A program made the translations under genes and the position numbers. This document shows positions 51,401 to 59,720 of a stretch of 64,000 bases of DNA, piece after piece (the first letter of the stretch is position 1; the number at the start of each line of letters is the position of its first letter). Source of the DNA: DSCS01 sp035391585 (lineage in GTDB: Bacteria; Macinerneyibacteriota; Macinerneyibacteria; Macinerneyibacteriales; DSCS01); assembly GCA_964574875.1 (NCBI GenBank), contig CAZNOX010000001.1, positions 124,001 to 188,000 on the forward strand, in the 5' to 3' direction. Under the pieces are notes generated by a model. It was not told the DNA's origin. It did not search any database and saw only the letters and a program-made list of their open reading frames with translations.

Positions 51401-51701
51401 GCCGGGCTTCTCCCCCGGTAAAGGGAACAGTATAGAGGTCGAACTGCCCGTAACGGAATGAGGCAAAAGCAATGGTCTTTCCGTCAGGGGACCAGACCGG
51501 CCTGAAGTCGTAAGCCTCGTTCACGGTGAGCTGACGGGCCCGTCCGCCTCCGGATGAAACGATATAAATATCATCCTGATAGGAGAAGGCGATCCATTTT
51601 CCGTCTGGAGAGAGAGAAGGATAACGCTTCCATTGGCTCTCCCGGGCCGGGAGAAGGGTGAACGACGACAAGACGATGAGCGCTAATAAGATCTTTTTCA
51701 T
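48471..51701 (-). CDS. Tricorn-like protease (propellers + PDZ + S41 peptidase), exported
   Basis: A 1076-residue protein with a signal peptide (about 1-19). WD40/TolB-type propeller repeats (about 22-640) contain many SPDG blocks. An Asp/Glu/Lys-rich linker lies near 575-600. Then come the tricorn C1 region (HIWRQVKEKFFDPGMNGVDW), a PDZ domain (about 790-880) and an S41 protease domain. Catalytic residues are seen as His in ASHTGAY and the nucleophile region SEGNYSDAHGFPY. It is likely a periplasmic or surface peptide-degrading enzyme. Such proteins are common in proteolytic diderms. The ATG is at 51701. Confidence 0.9.
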   Translation of the reverse strand: MKKILLALIVLSSFTLLPARESQWKRYPSLSPDGKWIAFSYQDDIYIVSSGGGRARQLTVNEAYDFRPVWSPDGKTIAFASFRYGQFDLYTVPFTGGEARRITNFPGSEIPYTFTPDGKEILFSAHIQDAPENRLYPAYYLDELYRVAISDSRVRQVLTTPAEEVVISKNGDFLLYQDLKGGENAWRKHHTSSVARNIRMYDIQNKTHTMLTSFKGEDRNPVLDNTGRRVYYLTEQFGDFNVASFSLDDPTQVTQVTFHDRHPVRFLTISDDNTLCYGYHGDIYLLNGGKSRKVDVEIINEPKHYAVDRIVHTGGVTEFDVSPDESDVVFVVRGDVFVTSAKFKKTIRITDTPEQERSVGFSPDGRAVVYASERNGSWDIYMTRLTDKKEKSLAYSTALEEIPLAAGPQEEFQPLFSPDGKKIAYLEDRQTLKVMDIDSKKATTILERDRNYSYIDGDIFFSWSPDSRWLIFDMLNKGKNTNDIGMRDAQGKGPVFNLTDSGYYNWGASWEMKGQAIIYNTGKYGTRRFGGWFEEYNVYALFMNRDAYLKATLNSEEYQEYLRLGQEEEKPEDDKEKKKKDGEKKTEKIEIDWNNLEKRTLKLTRFPAQLAGTFLSEDGDSLYYLSGHTDKTELWKVSLRQNEYTQIATFPEDTRLYAVNGKRDTIWVLTKGAILSYNVMTREKQSVAFEAEQFLRPREERAYFFEHIWRQVKEKFFDPGMNGVDWEMYKREYEPFLPSINNDFDFAELASEMLGELNASHTGAYARLSSRENDNVATLGIFFGFDDENKDGIIIKEVIPDGPFFKSGATIPEGTVIKEIDGQPVHSLRDYFAALNHKEGTFVKVTVNRPGIFSGDEELFIKAENSDYWAVYNRWVEKNRRTVETLSEGRLGYVHVPSMNSTSYNLVYNDMFGRYAHTEGIIVDTRFNGGGNLTQELVMLLNGKKYIHWTPRGQDYGYDTSRYWFKKSIVIMSEGNYSDAHGFPYAYKTLGLGKLVGMPVPGTMTSVWWERLQNPAINFGIPEIGGRDLNGNYLENQQLEPDIRVDTDYEVISRGRDQQLEAAVKELLKELDSQEN

Positions 51702-51844
51702 AAGGACTCCTCAGATTCTTTATACGTGTATACGGATATGATACCTGTTTGTTGAGTCATTGAAAGATTTTTTTTCGGTTCCCTTAATTATTCTCCGGCC
51801 CCCGTCCTTTTCTTCCCCTCACACGAGTCAATCTCCGCAGACCA

Positions 51845-51875
51845 CCCTCGGGAGAAGGGAGGGACAACCCGAGGG
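51845..51875. other. Hairpin downstream of the fusion gene
   Basis: CCCTCGGG (51845-51852) pairs with CCCGAGGG (51868-51875) across a 15-nt loop, 22 nt past the stop of the fusion gene. No U tract on the minus strand. Possibly its 3' end. Confidence 0.4.
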
Positions 51876-51896
51876 CCGGACAGATTTTTCTCTTTC

Positions 51897-54023
51897 CTAA
51901 TCTTTAAGCATCAGGTCGATCCTTCGGATCTCACTTCGGATCAGGTTCGCTTCCCCCCAGTTCCCCGTTCCGGTGAGGAGGAGTGTCAGGGCTTTTTTTC
52001 TCAGGAGAAGAGCCTCTCTGTTGACGCTGTCCTCAGTGAGGATCAACTGGGTGATCAAGAGTGCCGAGGCTGTGTTGCCTTCACTGAGAAGGGCTTCTCC
52101 CCTCTTGAGGAGCCTTTTGGGAGGACAGATCTCCCTGATATCCCGGTAGACGGTTTCCAGGGGGATATCCAGAAGCGAAAGGGGGTCTTCATCGTACCAT
52201 CCGGCATAGTTGTAATAGAGAGCGCGGACAGCCCACGAGACTTTCCCGAACACTTCGGGCAGCTGCAGGTTTGCCGGAAGCTTGACCTCTTGAATGAGTG
52301 CGGCGAGGGCTTTCCCGTCGTTTAATCCGGTAATCACAGCTTCATTGACAAAATCCACGGCGTCCCGATACCGGGTCAGGCTCTCGCGGATGGGTTCATT
52401 CCCGTGAAGGGGGCCTCCGTGTCCCGGAATCATGAGATCCGGATTCAGGGAAAGAATGCGGTCCAGGGCTGCAATATAATCATCAGCATAACGCGGGGTC
52501 GAGCCTCTGGGTGTCCCCAGCATGGGGAAGGAGCCAGAAAAACAGTCTCCTGACAGGACAACTTTTTTCTGAGGAAACCAGACCAGGGAGGCCTCCTCAG
52601 TCTCTGCGGGGGCATGGAAAAGAGCCACTTCGATACCGTCGATGGTGCCTTTCCACTCGTCTGTAAAGGTCACTGTAGGGGCCAGGGGGGTTGTGATCTT
52701 CTGCGGCATCCATTGCCCCCCTGTAAAGGCCCTGTTCCTCCGGACATAGAACGACTCGAAACGGAAAGGATACTCATAGGTCTTTTTCCATTCTCTCTGA
52801 ATGATCACCGGAACCCCGGACTGGACTGGCCAGAGTGAGAGTCCGTTATAATGATCCTGATGGGCATGGGTGAAGAGGATGGCCTGAAGCGGCCTCTCCC
52901 GGAATTTGAGTGCAAGCCACGACGCATCATGTCCTGTGGAGGAGGGGTCCACAAGGATATACCCGTTGTCACTCTCCACAACGACCGTGTTACAGTCCCC
53001 TTCTTCCCGATAGACACCGGGAGCCTCCTGCAGAAGGCTGCAGACTGTATCAATGATCCATTCGCGGGTCGACTCGTCCAGGGGAAGAAGATCCAGGATT
53101 CCGGGATTTCCTGAGTTCTGAAGGTCATATCCCACCAGGGCGGCCTCTTCCATCTTTTCGACTTTTTTCCGAGAAGGCATCCTCTCATGAAGATGAGCGG
53201 GATAAAATGTTTTTTCAGGAATCCAGTCCATCTCGTCGTCAGGGATCCTGGCCGCGATCACCGCACTCAGTGCAGCCTGATGCAAAAAGATCATATGAAG
53301 CTGATCCTGAACATAGCGTTCCCGGTAGTCCTGGTCGGTCAACCGTTTGACAAAGACCTCTTTCCAGGTTTGAAAGAGGCCGTCCTCCGGACGGACAGCC
53401 ATGATCTCGCAGTTGATGTAAAAGCGGGCCTTTTTCTCCTCCACGTAAGCTGTGATAACCGGAACATCCCGGAAAGAGACTCCGGCATCATCATAGAGTG
53501 TCTGCCAGAATCCGTCAGGCTCCGTATCCGGAGACTCCCCCACCGTATTCAGAAGCATCACAGGCTGCAGTTTCACTCGTTTCCCTTCCCGGGGAAGGAA
53601 GGGTTCAAGGGAGTGAAAAGCAAGCATCTCTGTATCAGAATAGATCAGTGTCTCATATTCGTCGGCAAGAAGCGCTTCTGCGGTGGCACAGGCATGCACT
53701 TTTCTCGAAAAGGGAAAACCGCGCAGTTCAGGAGCGATATCGATGGGATGACACGTGACCCCGGGAAGGGCCAGTGACCGCGTATCCAGGCCGGCCCGTT
53801 CATCCACCATCACATGGATGGGAATATCGTTCATCTCCCGGGCGTATGTCCGGATACTTCGGATAAAGAGAGCCGCATTTTTGATTGTTAACGGGTGGGT
53901 GACATAAAGGACCAGGGCCTTTTCTTTTTTTTCTTTCATGGAGTTCTCCTTACGTGCATAGAGGGACGGGACAATCAGGACGGCAAGGACACACAGAACA
54001 GTGATCATCTTTTTTATTTTCAT
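51897..54023 (-). CDS. Exported fusion: glycosyltransferase-like domain + alkylsulfatase-like metallo-beta-lactamase domain
   Basis: A 708-residue protein with a signal peptide (1-23). Residues ~35-290 resemble a GT-A-type nucleotide-sugar fold, with LIYSDTEML in the position of the metal DXD motif. Residues ~335-560 form a metallo-beta-lactamase fold with THAHQDH, HAPAETEEA, LSGDCF and PGHGGP metal sites. The adjoining helical region (RDAVDFVNEAVITGLNDGK, YYNYAGWYDEDP) matches the alkylsulfatase dimerisation domain. This combination was not familiar to me. The ATG at 54023 has GGGAGG five bases upstream. Confidence 0.72.
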   Translation of the reverse strand: MKIKKMITVLCVLAVLIVPSLYARKENSMKEKKEKALVLYVTHPLTIKNAALFIRSIRTYAREMNDIPIHVMVDERAGLDTRSLALPGVTCHPIDIAPELRGFPFSRKVHACATAEALLADEYETLIYSDTEMLAFHSLEPFLPREGKRVKLQPVMLLNTVGESPDTEPDGFWQTLYDDAGVSFRDVPVITAYVEEKKARFYINCEIMAVRPEDGLFQTWKEVFVKRLTDQDYRERYVQDQLHMIFLHQAALSAVIAARIPDDEMDWIPEKTFYPAHLHERMPSRKKVEKMEEAALVGYDLQNSGNPGILDLLPLDESTREWIIDTVCSLLQEAPGVYREEGDCNTVVVESDNGYILVDPSSTGHDASWLALKFRERPLQAILFTHAHQDHYNGLSLWPVQSGVPVIIQREWKKTYEYPFRFESFYVRRNRAFTGGQWMPQKITTPLAPTVTFTDEWKGTIDGIEVALFHAPAETEEASLVWFPQKKVVLSGDCFSGSFPMLGTPRGSTPRYADDYIAALDRILSLNPDLMIPGHGGPLHGNEPIRESLTRYRDAVDFVNEAVITGLNDGKALAALIQEVKLPANLQLPEVFGKVSWAVRALYYNYAGWYDEDPLSLLDIPLETVYRDIREICPPKRLLKRGEALLSEGNTASALLITQLILTEDSVNREALLLRKKALTLLLTGTGNWGEANLIRSEIRRIDLMLKD

Positions 54024-54043
54024 CATAACCTCCCATAACATGG

Positions 54044-54072
54044 AGTCTACTCTTTTTTTTGCATTATTGCAA
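54044..54072 (-). promoter_or_regulatory. Promoter of the fusion gene
   Basis: TTGCAA (54072-54067), a 17-nt spacer and TAGACT (54049-54044) on the minus strand. The -35 lies inside an inverted repeat (TTGCA, 4 nt, TGCAA). Upstream DNA to 54202 is AT-rich with no other recognisable element. Confidence 0.62.
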
Positions 54073-54202
54073 TATATAATTTACATTTTGTCTCTCTTTG
54101 TTTTATACATCTGTATTTTGATTATTATAATAGCTGATTCATTCCTTCGCCATCCCCTTGGAGAGAGGCGATGACTGGACAGAACGCCGTGCTCCCCCTT
54201 GT

Positions 54203-55888
54203 CTAAGGCTCCACGACCACCATCCAGGATGAGGAGAAGGTCTCGGTATCGAACGTCCCGTGAAGGGTCTTTTGGGCGCTGCCTTTGAGAAGGGTCCGGC
54301 CGTCTCCCTCTTTTACGGCCACAGCCTCCTGATAAGTCTCACTTCCGAAATCCTGGCTCACTTCAAAAGAATCCTCCTCTTCAAAAGAACGGTCGATCTC
54401 TCTTTGTTGAGACCCGGAATGCTGTGTCCCTTTGACCGTGTGCATGACTGTCCCCTGAAGGGTAAACTGTGGAAAAGTCGCCGTGATGATCATGCCCGTT
54501 TCCGGATCCACATCCAGGACAAGCATGGCCCCGCTTTTCTGGATCTCCAGGCCGGAATAGACACCGCGTGTTTCAGAAACCGTGACCGTATGGACACCTG
54601 ATATATCCTCATCACTTGTCCCGTGGCCTGTCAACGAGGCATTTATAAGAGAAACATCCTTGACAGGATACCGGTAGCGGGTGACTTTGATCTTTCCTGA
54701 TCCGGGGTCAAAGGAGACTGATTCGCGCGGTGTCTTCTCAAGGTTCAGCAGGATCTTCGCTTCTCTTTTTTCCGACCACGTCTTGTCCACTTGGTGACGG
54801 GGCCCTTGGTCCCTCTTTTCCGCTCTCTTTTTTTCGTACGTTATCGAGAGGGTGGCATAGACCCCGGGTCGTTTATACGGGATCTTCTCTTCTGCAATCA
54901 CCTTTCGGGAGATCTCCGTCTTTTGCAGGGGCCGATAAGCAGGATCCCGTATGGTATGGCAATGGTAGACCTGCACTGTCTCTTCTCCTTCAAGGGAGGT
55001 ATCAGGAGCTCTGTACTCCACAGTCACTTCTCCGCTGCCCACAAGAAAGACCGCCGCTTTTCCCCGGGGCAATCCTTCCGGTACAACTCCGTTGAGGATC
55101 TCGCCCTCCTTGACAAAGACGGCGATCCGGCAGAACTCCCGTGATGTGCGCCCCCGGGCATCCTGAAAACCATTCACCGTGATCGTCATTGTCGTGTTAT
55201 AAGCCACAGCCTCTTTTTCTCCCCGGATGCGGCATGATACCGGCATCTTTTCAAAATCATCGGTCATATCGGTGAGAGGCAAATCGCTTTTGAGAAGAGC
55301 ATCACGGTTTTCAAACATCTGTGCGGCTAATGAGCCATAGGTATGAAGGGAAGAGTGGCCTGTCCACTCCCGGACAAGCTCTTGTTCTCCTCCCTTATCG
55401 TAGTAGAGGCGGAGTCGAAGTGTGGAAGGATAGTGTTGCGCCCCGTCGATAAGATCCACATTGGGGATCCTTGCGCAATCATAGATCCCTTCAAAAAAGT
55501 AGTCGCTCCCGCTCTTTTGGACAAAGGAGACCCGGGATGAGCTGAAGAGGCCGGCCAGTGAAGAGGCAAGAACCGACCGGAGTTCTTCGTCGCTGTGCCA
55601 GTCAAACTCATAGCCCCAATCAGGTTTCAGATCAGCACACGCTGAAAGAGCTTCCTCGTAACGGGCGCGGTTCTCATCATCGACGAACCACTCTTCTCCG
55701 TGGCTGAACCCCATGGCATCATTGAGACATTGTGAATAGGCGTTCTGTCTTGCATCAAAATCATCGGGGTAAGCCTTGTTTTCACACTCCCCCACACGGA
55801 AAAGACGTCTGCATTCGGGACACCCGTCTCCAAACAACGGGAAAAATCCTGCAAAAAGAAGGACAACCAGAAAAACGATCTTCCTCAT
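54203..55888 (-). CDS. Exported hypothetical protein, 561 residues
   Basis: A signal peptide (1-20) is followed by a Cys-containing region (CPECRRLF ... GECE, then more Cys to ~85) and a long beta-rich body. No family is recognised. The body contains repeated strand patterns (SYF/VTITVNGFQD, VYATLSITYEKK) but no catalytic motif. The early CPEC could be a redox or metal pair. The ATG at 55888 has a GGAGGGAGGAGAG site. A promoter lies at 55946-55974. Confidence 0.7.
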   Translation of the reverse strand: MRKIVFLVVLLFAGFFPLFGDGCPECRRLFRVGECENKAYPDDFDARQNAYSQCLNDAMGFSHGEEWFVDDENRARYEEALSACADLKPDWGYEFDWHSDEELRSVLASSLAGLFSSSRVSFVQKSGSDYFFEGIYDCARIPNVDLIDGAQHYPSTLRLRLYYDKGGEQELVREWTGHSSLHTYGSLAAQMFENRDALLKSDLPLTDMTDDFEKMPVSCRIRGEKEAVAYNTTMTITVNGFQDARGRTSREFCRIAVFVKEGEILNGVVPEGLPRGKAAVFLVGSGEVTVEYRAPDTSLEGEETVQVYHCHTIRDPAYRPLQKTEISRKVIAEEKIPYKRPGVYATLSITYEKKRAEKRDQGPRHQVDKTWSEKREAKILLNLEKTPRESVSFDPGSGKIKVTRYRYPVKDVSLINASLTGHGTSDEDISGVHTVTVSETRGVYSGLEIQKSGAMLVLDVDPETGMIITATFPQFTLQGTVMHTVKGTQHSGSQQREIDRSFEEEDSFEVSQDFGSETYQEAVAVKEGDGRTLLKGSAQKTLHGTFDTETFSSSWMVVVEP

Positions 55889-55945
55889 CTCTCCTCCCTC
55901 CCTGAATCCCTGCCGGACTGCGTTTTTGATATGAGCTGATCTTAT

Positions 55946-55974
55946 AGTATAAAGGGCCTGATCCTGTTTATCAA
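55946..55974 (-). promoter_or_regulatory. Promoter of the 561-residue exported protein
   Basis: TTGATA (55974-55969), a 17-nt spacer and TATACT (55951-55946) on the minus strand, about 58 nt before the ATG at 55888. Confidence 0.65.
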
Positions 55975-55997
55975 GGTTATCGATGAAGAGATCGGGA

Positions 55998-56561
55998 TCA
56001 GAACAGGTGAGCGCCGGTCTTGTTTTTTAAAGACGGAGGAATGAGGTAATTGACAAGCTCAAGTGTCCGTCCATCGGGAGTCAGACAGATCTCTTCGCTG
56101 ACGGCCCGCCCTCCCAATGAGAGAGGAATCTTCCTGCTCGGCCCGTTTCTTTTATCCACCGGATAGAGAAACGCCCGGGGATGAAGATGATGAGAGGCCC
56201 AATCATAGAGGCCGCGGATGGCTTCCCGTCCCAGCCCCAGGCCGAAAGAGGCTTCTTTGATCCAGATTCCCAGTTCGGGAGTCCTTTTTTCGAGTCCGTG
56301 AAGACCTGCACATCCCACAAAAGCTCCTGTCATCTTCTCCGTGATCACCAGCTGGAGGTCTTTCCCTTCTGCCATGGCTTTCAGGGAATGTGCGATAAAC
56401 CGGCGAGTCACTTCGATGTCGTCCGAAGAGGCCGGATACATGAACCGTGTCACACGGGGAGTAAAGTTCAGAAAGATCTCCAGGTCATCTTCTCCCGTGA
56501 TGGGACGCAGGAGAAGGCGCTCTGTCTCGATCTTCGTCCTGAACAGGTCCTCTCTCTTCAT
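55998..56561 (-). CDS. GNAT acetyltransferase, RimJ/RimL type
   Basis: A 187-residue acetyltransferase: ERLLLRPITGEDD start, acetyl-CoA loop GLGLGREAI, and YPVDKRNGPSRKIPLSLGG near the C-terminus, which is the RimJ/RimL N-acetyltransferase pattern. The ATG at 56561 overlaps the preceding GNAT stop by 4 nt (ATGA). A longer upstream frame is part of that gene. It is the last gene of the dppA-led operon. Confidence 0.87.
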   Translation of the reverse strand: MKREDLFRTKIETERLLLRPITGEDDLEIFLNFTPRVTRFMYPASSDDIEVTRRFIAHSLKAMAEGKDLQLVITEKMTGAFVGCAGLHGLEKRTPELGIWIKEASFGLGLGREAIRGLYDWASHHLHPRAFLYPVDKRNGPSRKIPLSLGGRAVSEEICLTPDGRTLELVNYLIPPSLKNKTGAHLF

Positions 56562-57028
56562 TCTTTTCTCACCCGGGTCTCCATACTCATCATAAAGGGT
56601 GAAAACCCAAGAGATGTATAAAAAGCCACAGCCTCTGTGTTGTCCGGAAGGACAGAGAGCCTCAACAGGGGGATCTCCCGCTCCAGAGCCCACAACGAGG
56701 CCGTCTCCATCAACATTCGTCCCACTCCCTGATGCCTCCATTCTTCATCAACATAGATCTCATTGATATAGACAAACCTCTTTTTGACAAGGAACGGAAG
56801 CGGCTTTGTCTCCAGGGCTTCCAGCAGAAGAAACCCTATGGCTTTCCCTTCATTTTCAGCAAGAAGGGCACATTTCTCTTCCTGTCCCATCCATTCTGAG
56901 GCCTCAGCTTCCCCGGCCCAGCTGATTTTAAAGAGGTCGGGTCGCAGTCGGGCATGATAGGCCCGCTGCCGGCTGATCAGGCTCTGAATGACTTCACGGT
57001 CTTCGTCTCCGGCAACCCGTATGTTCAC
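56558..57028 (-). CDS. GNAT acetyltransferase
   Basis: A 156-residue acetyltransferase with the Q/RxxGxG/A acetyl-CoA loop (WRHQGVGRML) and the C-terminal NTEAVAFYTSLGF motif. The start is GTG at 57028, with GGGAGG six bases upstream. It is coupled to the next GNAT by an ATGA overlap and lies 75 nt after the nitroreductase. That gap contains a short GC hairpin. The substrate is unknown. Confidence 0.88.
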   Translation of the reverse strand: MNIRVAGDEDREVIQSLISRQRAYHARLRPDLFKISWAGEAEASEWMGQEEKCALLAENEGKAIGFLLLEALETKPLPFLVKKRFVYINEIYVDEEWRHQGVGRMLMETASLWALEREIPLLRLSVLPDNTEAVAFYTSLGFSPFMMSMETRVRKE

Positions 57029-57103
57029 AGGACACCTCCCGGCCCTCTGTCGGGCCCGTGTTCAGATACTCCCGGATGTGTGGCTCCCTCATGAGAAGCC
57101 GGA

Positions 57104-57841
57104 TCACTCCCTGAGGAAATGTTCCATGTAGGAGCATGCCGACCTGTTCATCTCCAGGGCAAAGGGCGCCATATATTTTCTTTCACAAAACTTTCGGATG
57201 TATTCGTCAAAATCAAAATCGTCTTTTCCGCTTCTTTTGGAAAACATCTCTCTGAGCTCGTCTTCACGCAACCGGCGGTACCGGTCTTTGAAAACAAGAA
57301 ACGACTGATTAAAACGTGCAGGTTTTTCACGCTTTTTTTGTGCGTCATCAGGATAACCGAAGACGACCAGAGCAATGGGAAGAACAAACTCGTCAAGATT
57401 CAGGAGGGAGACCACCTTTTCGCGGTTTTCCAGAATATCACCGATATAACAGGAGCCGATCCCCATGGACCAGGCGGCCGTCACACTGTTCTGGGCTGCG
57501 ATGAGAGCATCTTCGCAGGCCAGAAGAAGGTCTCCGGCAGAAGGTTTCCGGTACGGGGCCCCGGCTGCTTCATAAGCATCCATCCAGCGCCGGCAATCGG
57601 CCAGAAAGACCAGGACGAGAGGAGCCTTTGCAACAAAGGGTTGCCGGTCACAGCTTTCAGCCAGAGCTTCTTTAATGTTGTGATCCTGGATGTCCAGGAT
57701 GGTATAAAGGAGCTGATTCCCTGCTGAAGGGGCCTGGAGAGCGGCTTCCAGGATCATTGTCTTCTCTTGCCCGGAAACCTCTTTATCCAGAAAAGCCCTC
57801 ACCGACTTTCGTTCAAAGAGCGACCGGACCACTTCATTCAC
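57104..57841 (-). CDS. Nitroreductase-family FMN protein
   Basis: A 245-residue NADPH/FMN oxidoreductase. The opening ERKSVRAF and LQAPSAGNQ blocks and the GIGSCYIGDI region match the NfsA/FRP-type nitroreductases. These reduce nitro, quinone or other electrophilic substrates; the natural substrate is unknown. The start is GTG at 57841, overlapping the ankyrin-gene stop as GTGA. It is part of the dppA-led operon. Confidence 0.88.
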   Translation of the reverse strand: MNEVVRSLFERKSVRAFLDKEVSGQEKTMILEAALQAPSAGNQLLYTILDIQDHNIKEALAESCDRQPFVAKAPLVLVFLADCRRWMDAYEAAGAPYRKPSAGDLLLACEDALIAAQNSVTAAWSMGIGSCYIGDILENREKVVSLLNLDEFVLPIALVVFGYPDDAQKKREKPARFNQSFLVFKDRYRRLREDELREMFSKRSGKDDFDFDEYIRKFCERKYMAPFALEMNRSACSYMEHFLRE

Positions 57842-58401
57842 TTTTCTTCCCTCCCTTCGGGAAGCTGCAGTCTCCCGGCGATGTCGCTCTCCTTCAGGGC
57901 TCTGTTATCACGGATAAAATCCCGGGCCGTCTCCCCGTTGTGATCGATGAGTGAAGGATCCGCTCCCGAATCAAGGAGTCTTTCCAGGACCTTACTGTTC
58001 CGGTTTTCCCAGGCGGCGAGGATAAGCGGTGTGGCTCCCCATGAGTTCCGGGCGTTCACATCACTCCCTCCTTTGATGAGCCGTGTGATCATCTCAGGGT
58101 TTCCGTTCAGCCTTGCTGCCAGGTGAAGAGGCGTATTTCCCTCACGGTCCCTGGCTTCGGGATCAGCCCGGTGTTGTAAAAGGAGCGTCACCATATCAGG
58201 GTCGGGATTGAAGGCTGCAGCGAGGTGAAGAAGAGAGGCGCTTCGTGAATTCGCTGTATTGACATCCCCCCCGTCTTTCAGGAACTCTTCCATCTCCCGG
58301 GGCTCCCCTTCCGAAGCCAGGACAAAGATGTTCCTTTCCTGACGTGTACAGGATCCCGCCGCAAAGCACACCACAACGATGACAAAAATCCATTGTCTCA
58401 T
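57838..58401 (-). CDS. Ankyrin-repeat lipoprotein
   Basis: A 187-residue lipoprotein with lipobox AAGSC (about residue 18). Four ankyrin repeats follow (SLLHLAAAF..., TPLHLAARL..., TPLILAAWE..., and a shorter last one), each about 33 residues. It probably mediates protein contacts in the periplasm. The ATG at 58401 has AAAGGAG six bases upstream. It lies 14 nt after the TlpA-like gene and overlaps the nitroreductase start by 4 nt. Confidence 0.88.
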   Translation of the reverse strand: MRQWIFVIVVVCFAAGSCTRQERNIFVLASEGEPREMEEFLKDGGDVNTANSRSASLLHLAAAFNPDPDMVTLLLQHRADPEARDREGNTPLHLAARLNGNPEMITRLIKGGSDVNARNSWGATPLILAAWENRNSKVLERLLDSGADPSLIDHNGETARDFIRDNRALKESDIAGRLQLPEGREEK

Positions 58402-58415
58402 GTCAGGCTCCTTTC

Positions 58416-59708
58416 TCAAGAGTTGTCTTCCTGGATAAATTCCTTCAGTTTGGGGAGAAGCCTGTCCATCCTCAACTCTCCCCCCATGGCCAGGACTGTG
58501 CCGTCAGGCCCGATGAGCAGAGGATGAGGGATTCCCCAGATATGGTAGAGTCCGGAAATATCATTCTCAGGAGTGCTGAGGATTGTCGGCAGAGTGATCC
58601 CCTGTCCTTGCATAAAGGGCTTCATCTCTTCTTCGCGTGTCTGGGTCACACCCAAAAAGACGACATTTTCTCCTTTCATCTCCCTGCGTGCTTCATCGAT
58701 ATAGGGGATCTCTTTGACACACCAGGGACAGGTCCTGCTCCAGAAGACAAGGTAAACGTACTGTCCCCTGTAATCCTCGAGACACCGTTGGTCTCCGGAG
58801 AGGATCTCTTTCCCCTGGAAGGGAGGGGCTGTATAACCCACCTGTGCTGCCAGGAGAGGTTTGCCGGCAGGCTGTTTTTCAAGCCTGATTGTCATTGTGG
58901 AGGGGTCGGCCCCTTGAAAACGGTAATGGTCACCCCCGGCTTCAAAGAGATCTCCTTCTGTAAAGTTCTCATAGGTCTTCGACGCTTGAAAATAAGAGAA
59001 TGTGGCATAGTCAAAGGCCAGGCCGTTTCCTGGGAAGATCAGGAATTTCTTCCCGAGAAAGGTCCCTTCTCCTCGGAAAAAAACCATCCATCCCATGCTC
59101 TGTCCGCCCCAGTCCAGAAAGATCACAGGGATCGTCAGTGTCCGGATTTTTCCGTTAATTTTCGCTTCCACCGTTATGTTTATACAGGCTTCTTTTCTCT
59201 CTTTTTCAGAGAGTCTGTCCCACTCTTCTCCTGTGAGAAGGGAAACAGGAGTGTTGTTTGAAAAATCGTGGTCATTGTCGGAATCGATGAGATAACGGAT
59301 GGTCCCCGTCTCGTCTTTTCCCCGGGCCACATAGAAGTAACAGCGGAGAAACTTTTCAGACAGCCTCCGGCCGAGAACTTCCTCCGGCTCTCCTTTGAAA
59401 TAATAATCAAGATGGTCTTTATCAATGATCCCCGCTTTATAGCTCTGATAACGGAACTGGTCATAGTTCATGACCACATCTTTGACCAGGATATCGGTCC
59501 AGGTTTCAGGAATCCCTTTGACCTCGTTTTTCATCCCGGCCCAGGGATATCCCTCATAATCGGGGCGCCACTGAAGGCCTCCGGTGACAGTCTCCGCCTG
59601 AGCTTTATGATATCCCGTTTTGAATGTGAAGTTCACTCCGCTCTCCTGCCGCATGCAGGATATCAGGATGACACTCACAACCATGATGATCAACACTCCT
59701 CTTCTCAT
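58416..59708 (-). CDS. TlpA-like thioredoxin-fold lipoprotein with a large N-terminal domain
   Basis: A 430-residue lipoprotein with lipobox LISC. The C-terminal ~150 residues form a TlpA/ResA-type thioredoxin fold: RGQYVYLVFWSRTCPWCVKE with the CPWC active site, then the conserved cis-Pro in GIPHPLLI. The N-terminal ~270 residues are beta-rich and unassigned. It likely reduces or exchanges disulfides of envelope proteins. It lies 12 nt after the small anchored protein in the dppA-led operon. Confidence 0.87.
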   Translation of the reverse strand: MRRGVLIIMVVSVILISCMRQESGVNFTFKTGYHKAQAETVTGGLQWRPDYEGYPWAGMKNEVKGIPETWTDILVKDVVMNYDQFRYQSYKAGIIDKDHLDYYFKGEPEEVLGRRLSEKFLRCYFYVARGKDETGTIRYLIDSDNDHDFSNNTPVSLLTGEEWDRLSEKERKEACINITVEAKINGKIRTLTIPVIFLDWGGQSMGWMVFFRGEGTFLGKKFLIFPGNGLAFDYATFSYFQASKTYENFTEGDLFEAGGDHYRFQGADPSTMTIRLEKQPAGKPLLAAQVGYTAPPFQGKEILSGDQRCLEDYRGQYVYLVFWSRTCPWCVKEIPYIDEARREMKGENVVFLGVTQTREEEMKPFMQGQGITLPTILSTPENDISGLYHIWGIPHPLLIGPDGTVLAMGGELRMDRLLPKLKEFIQEDNS

Positions 59709-59720
59709 GATGACCTCCTT

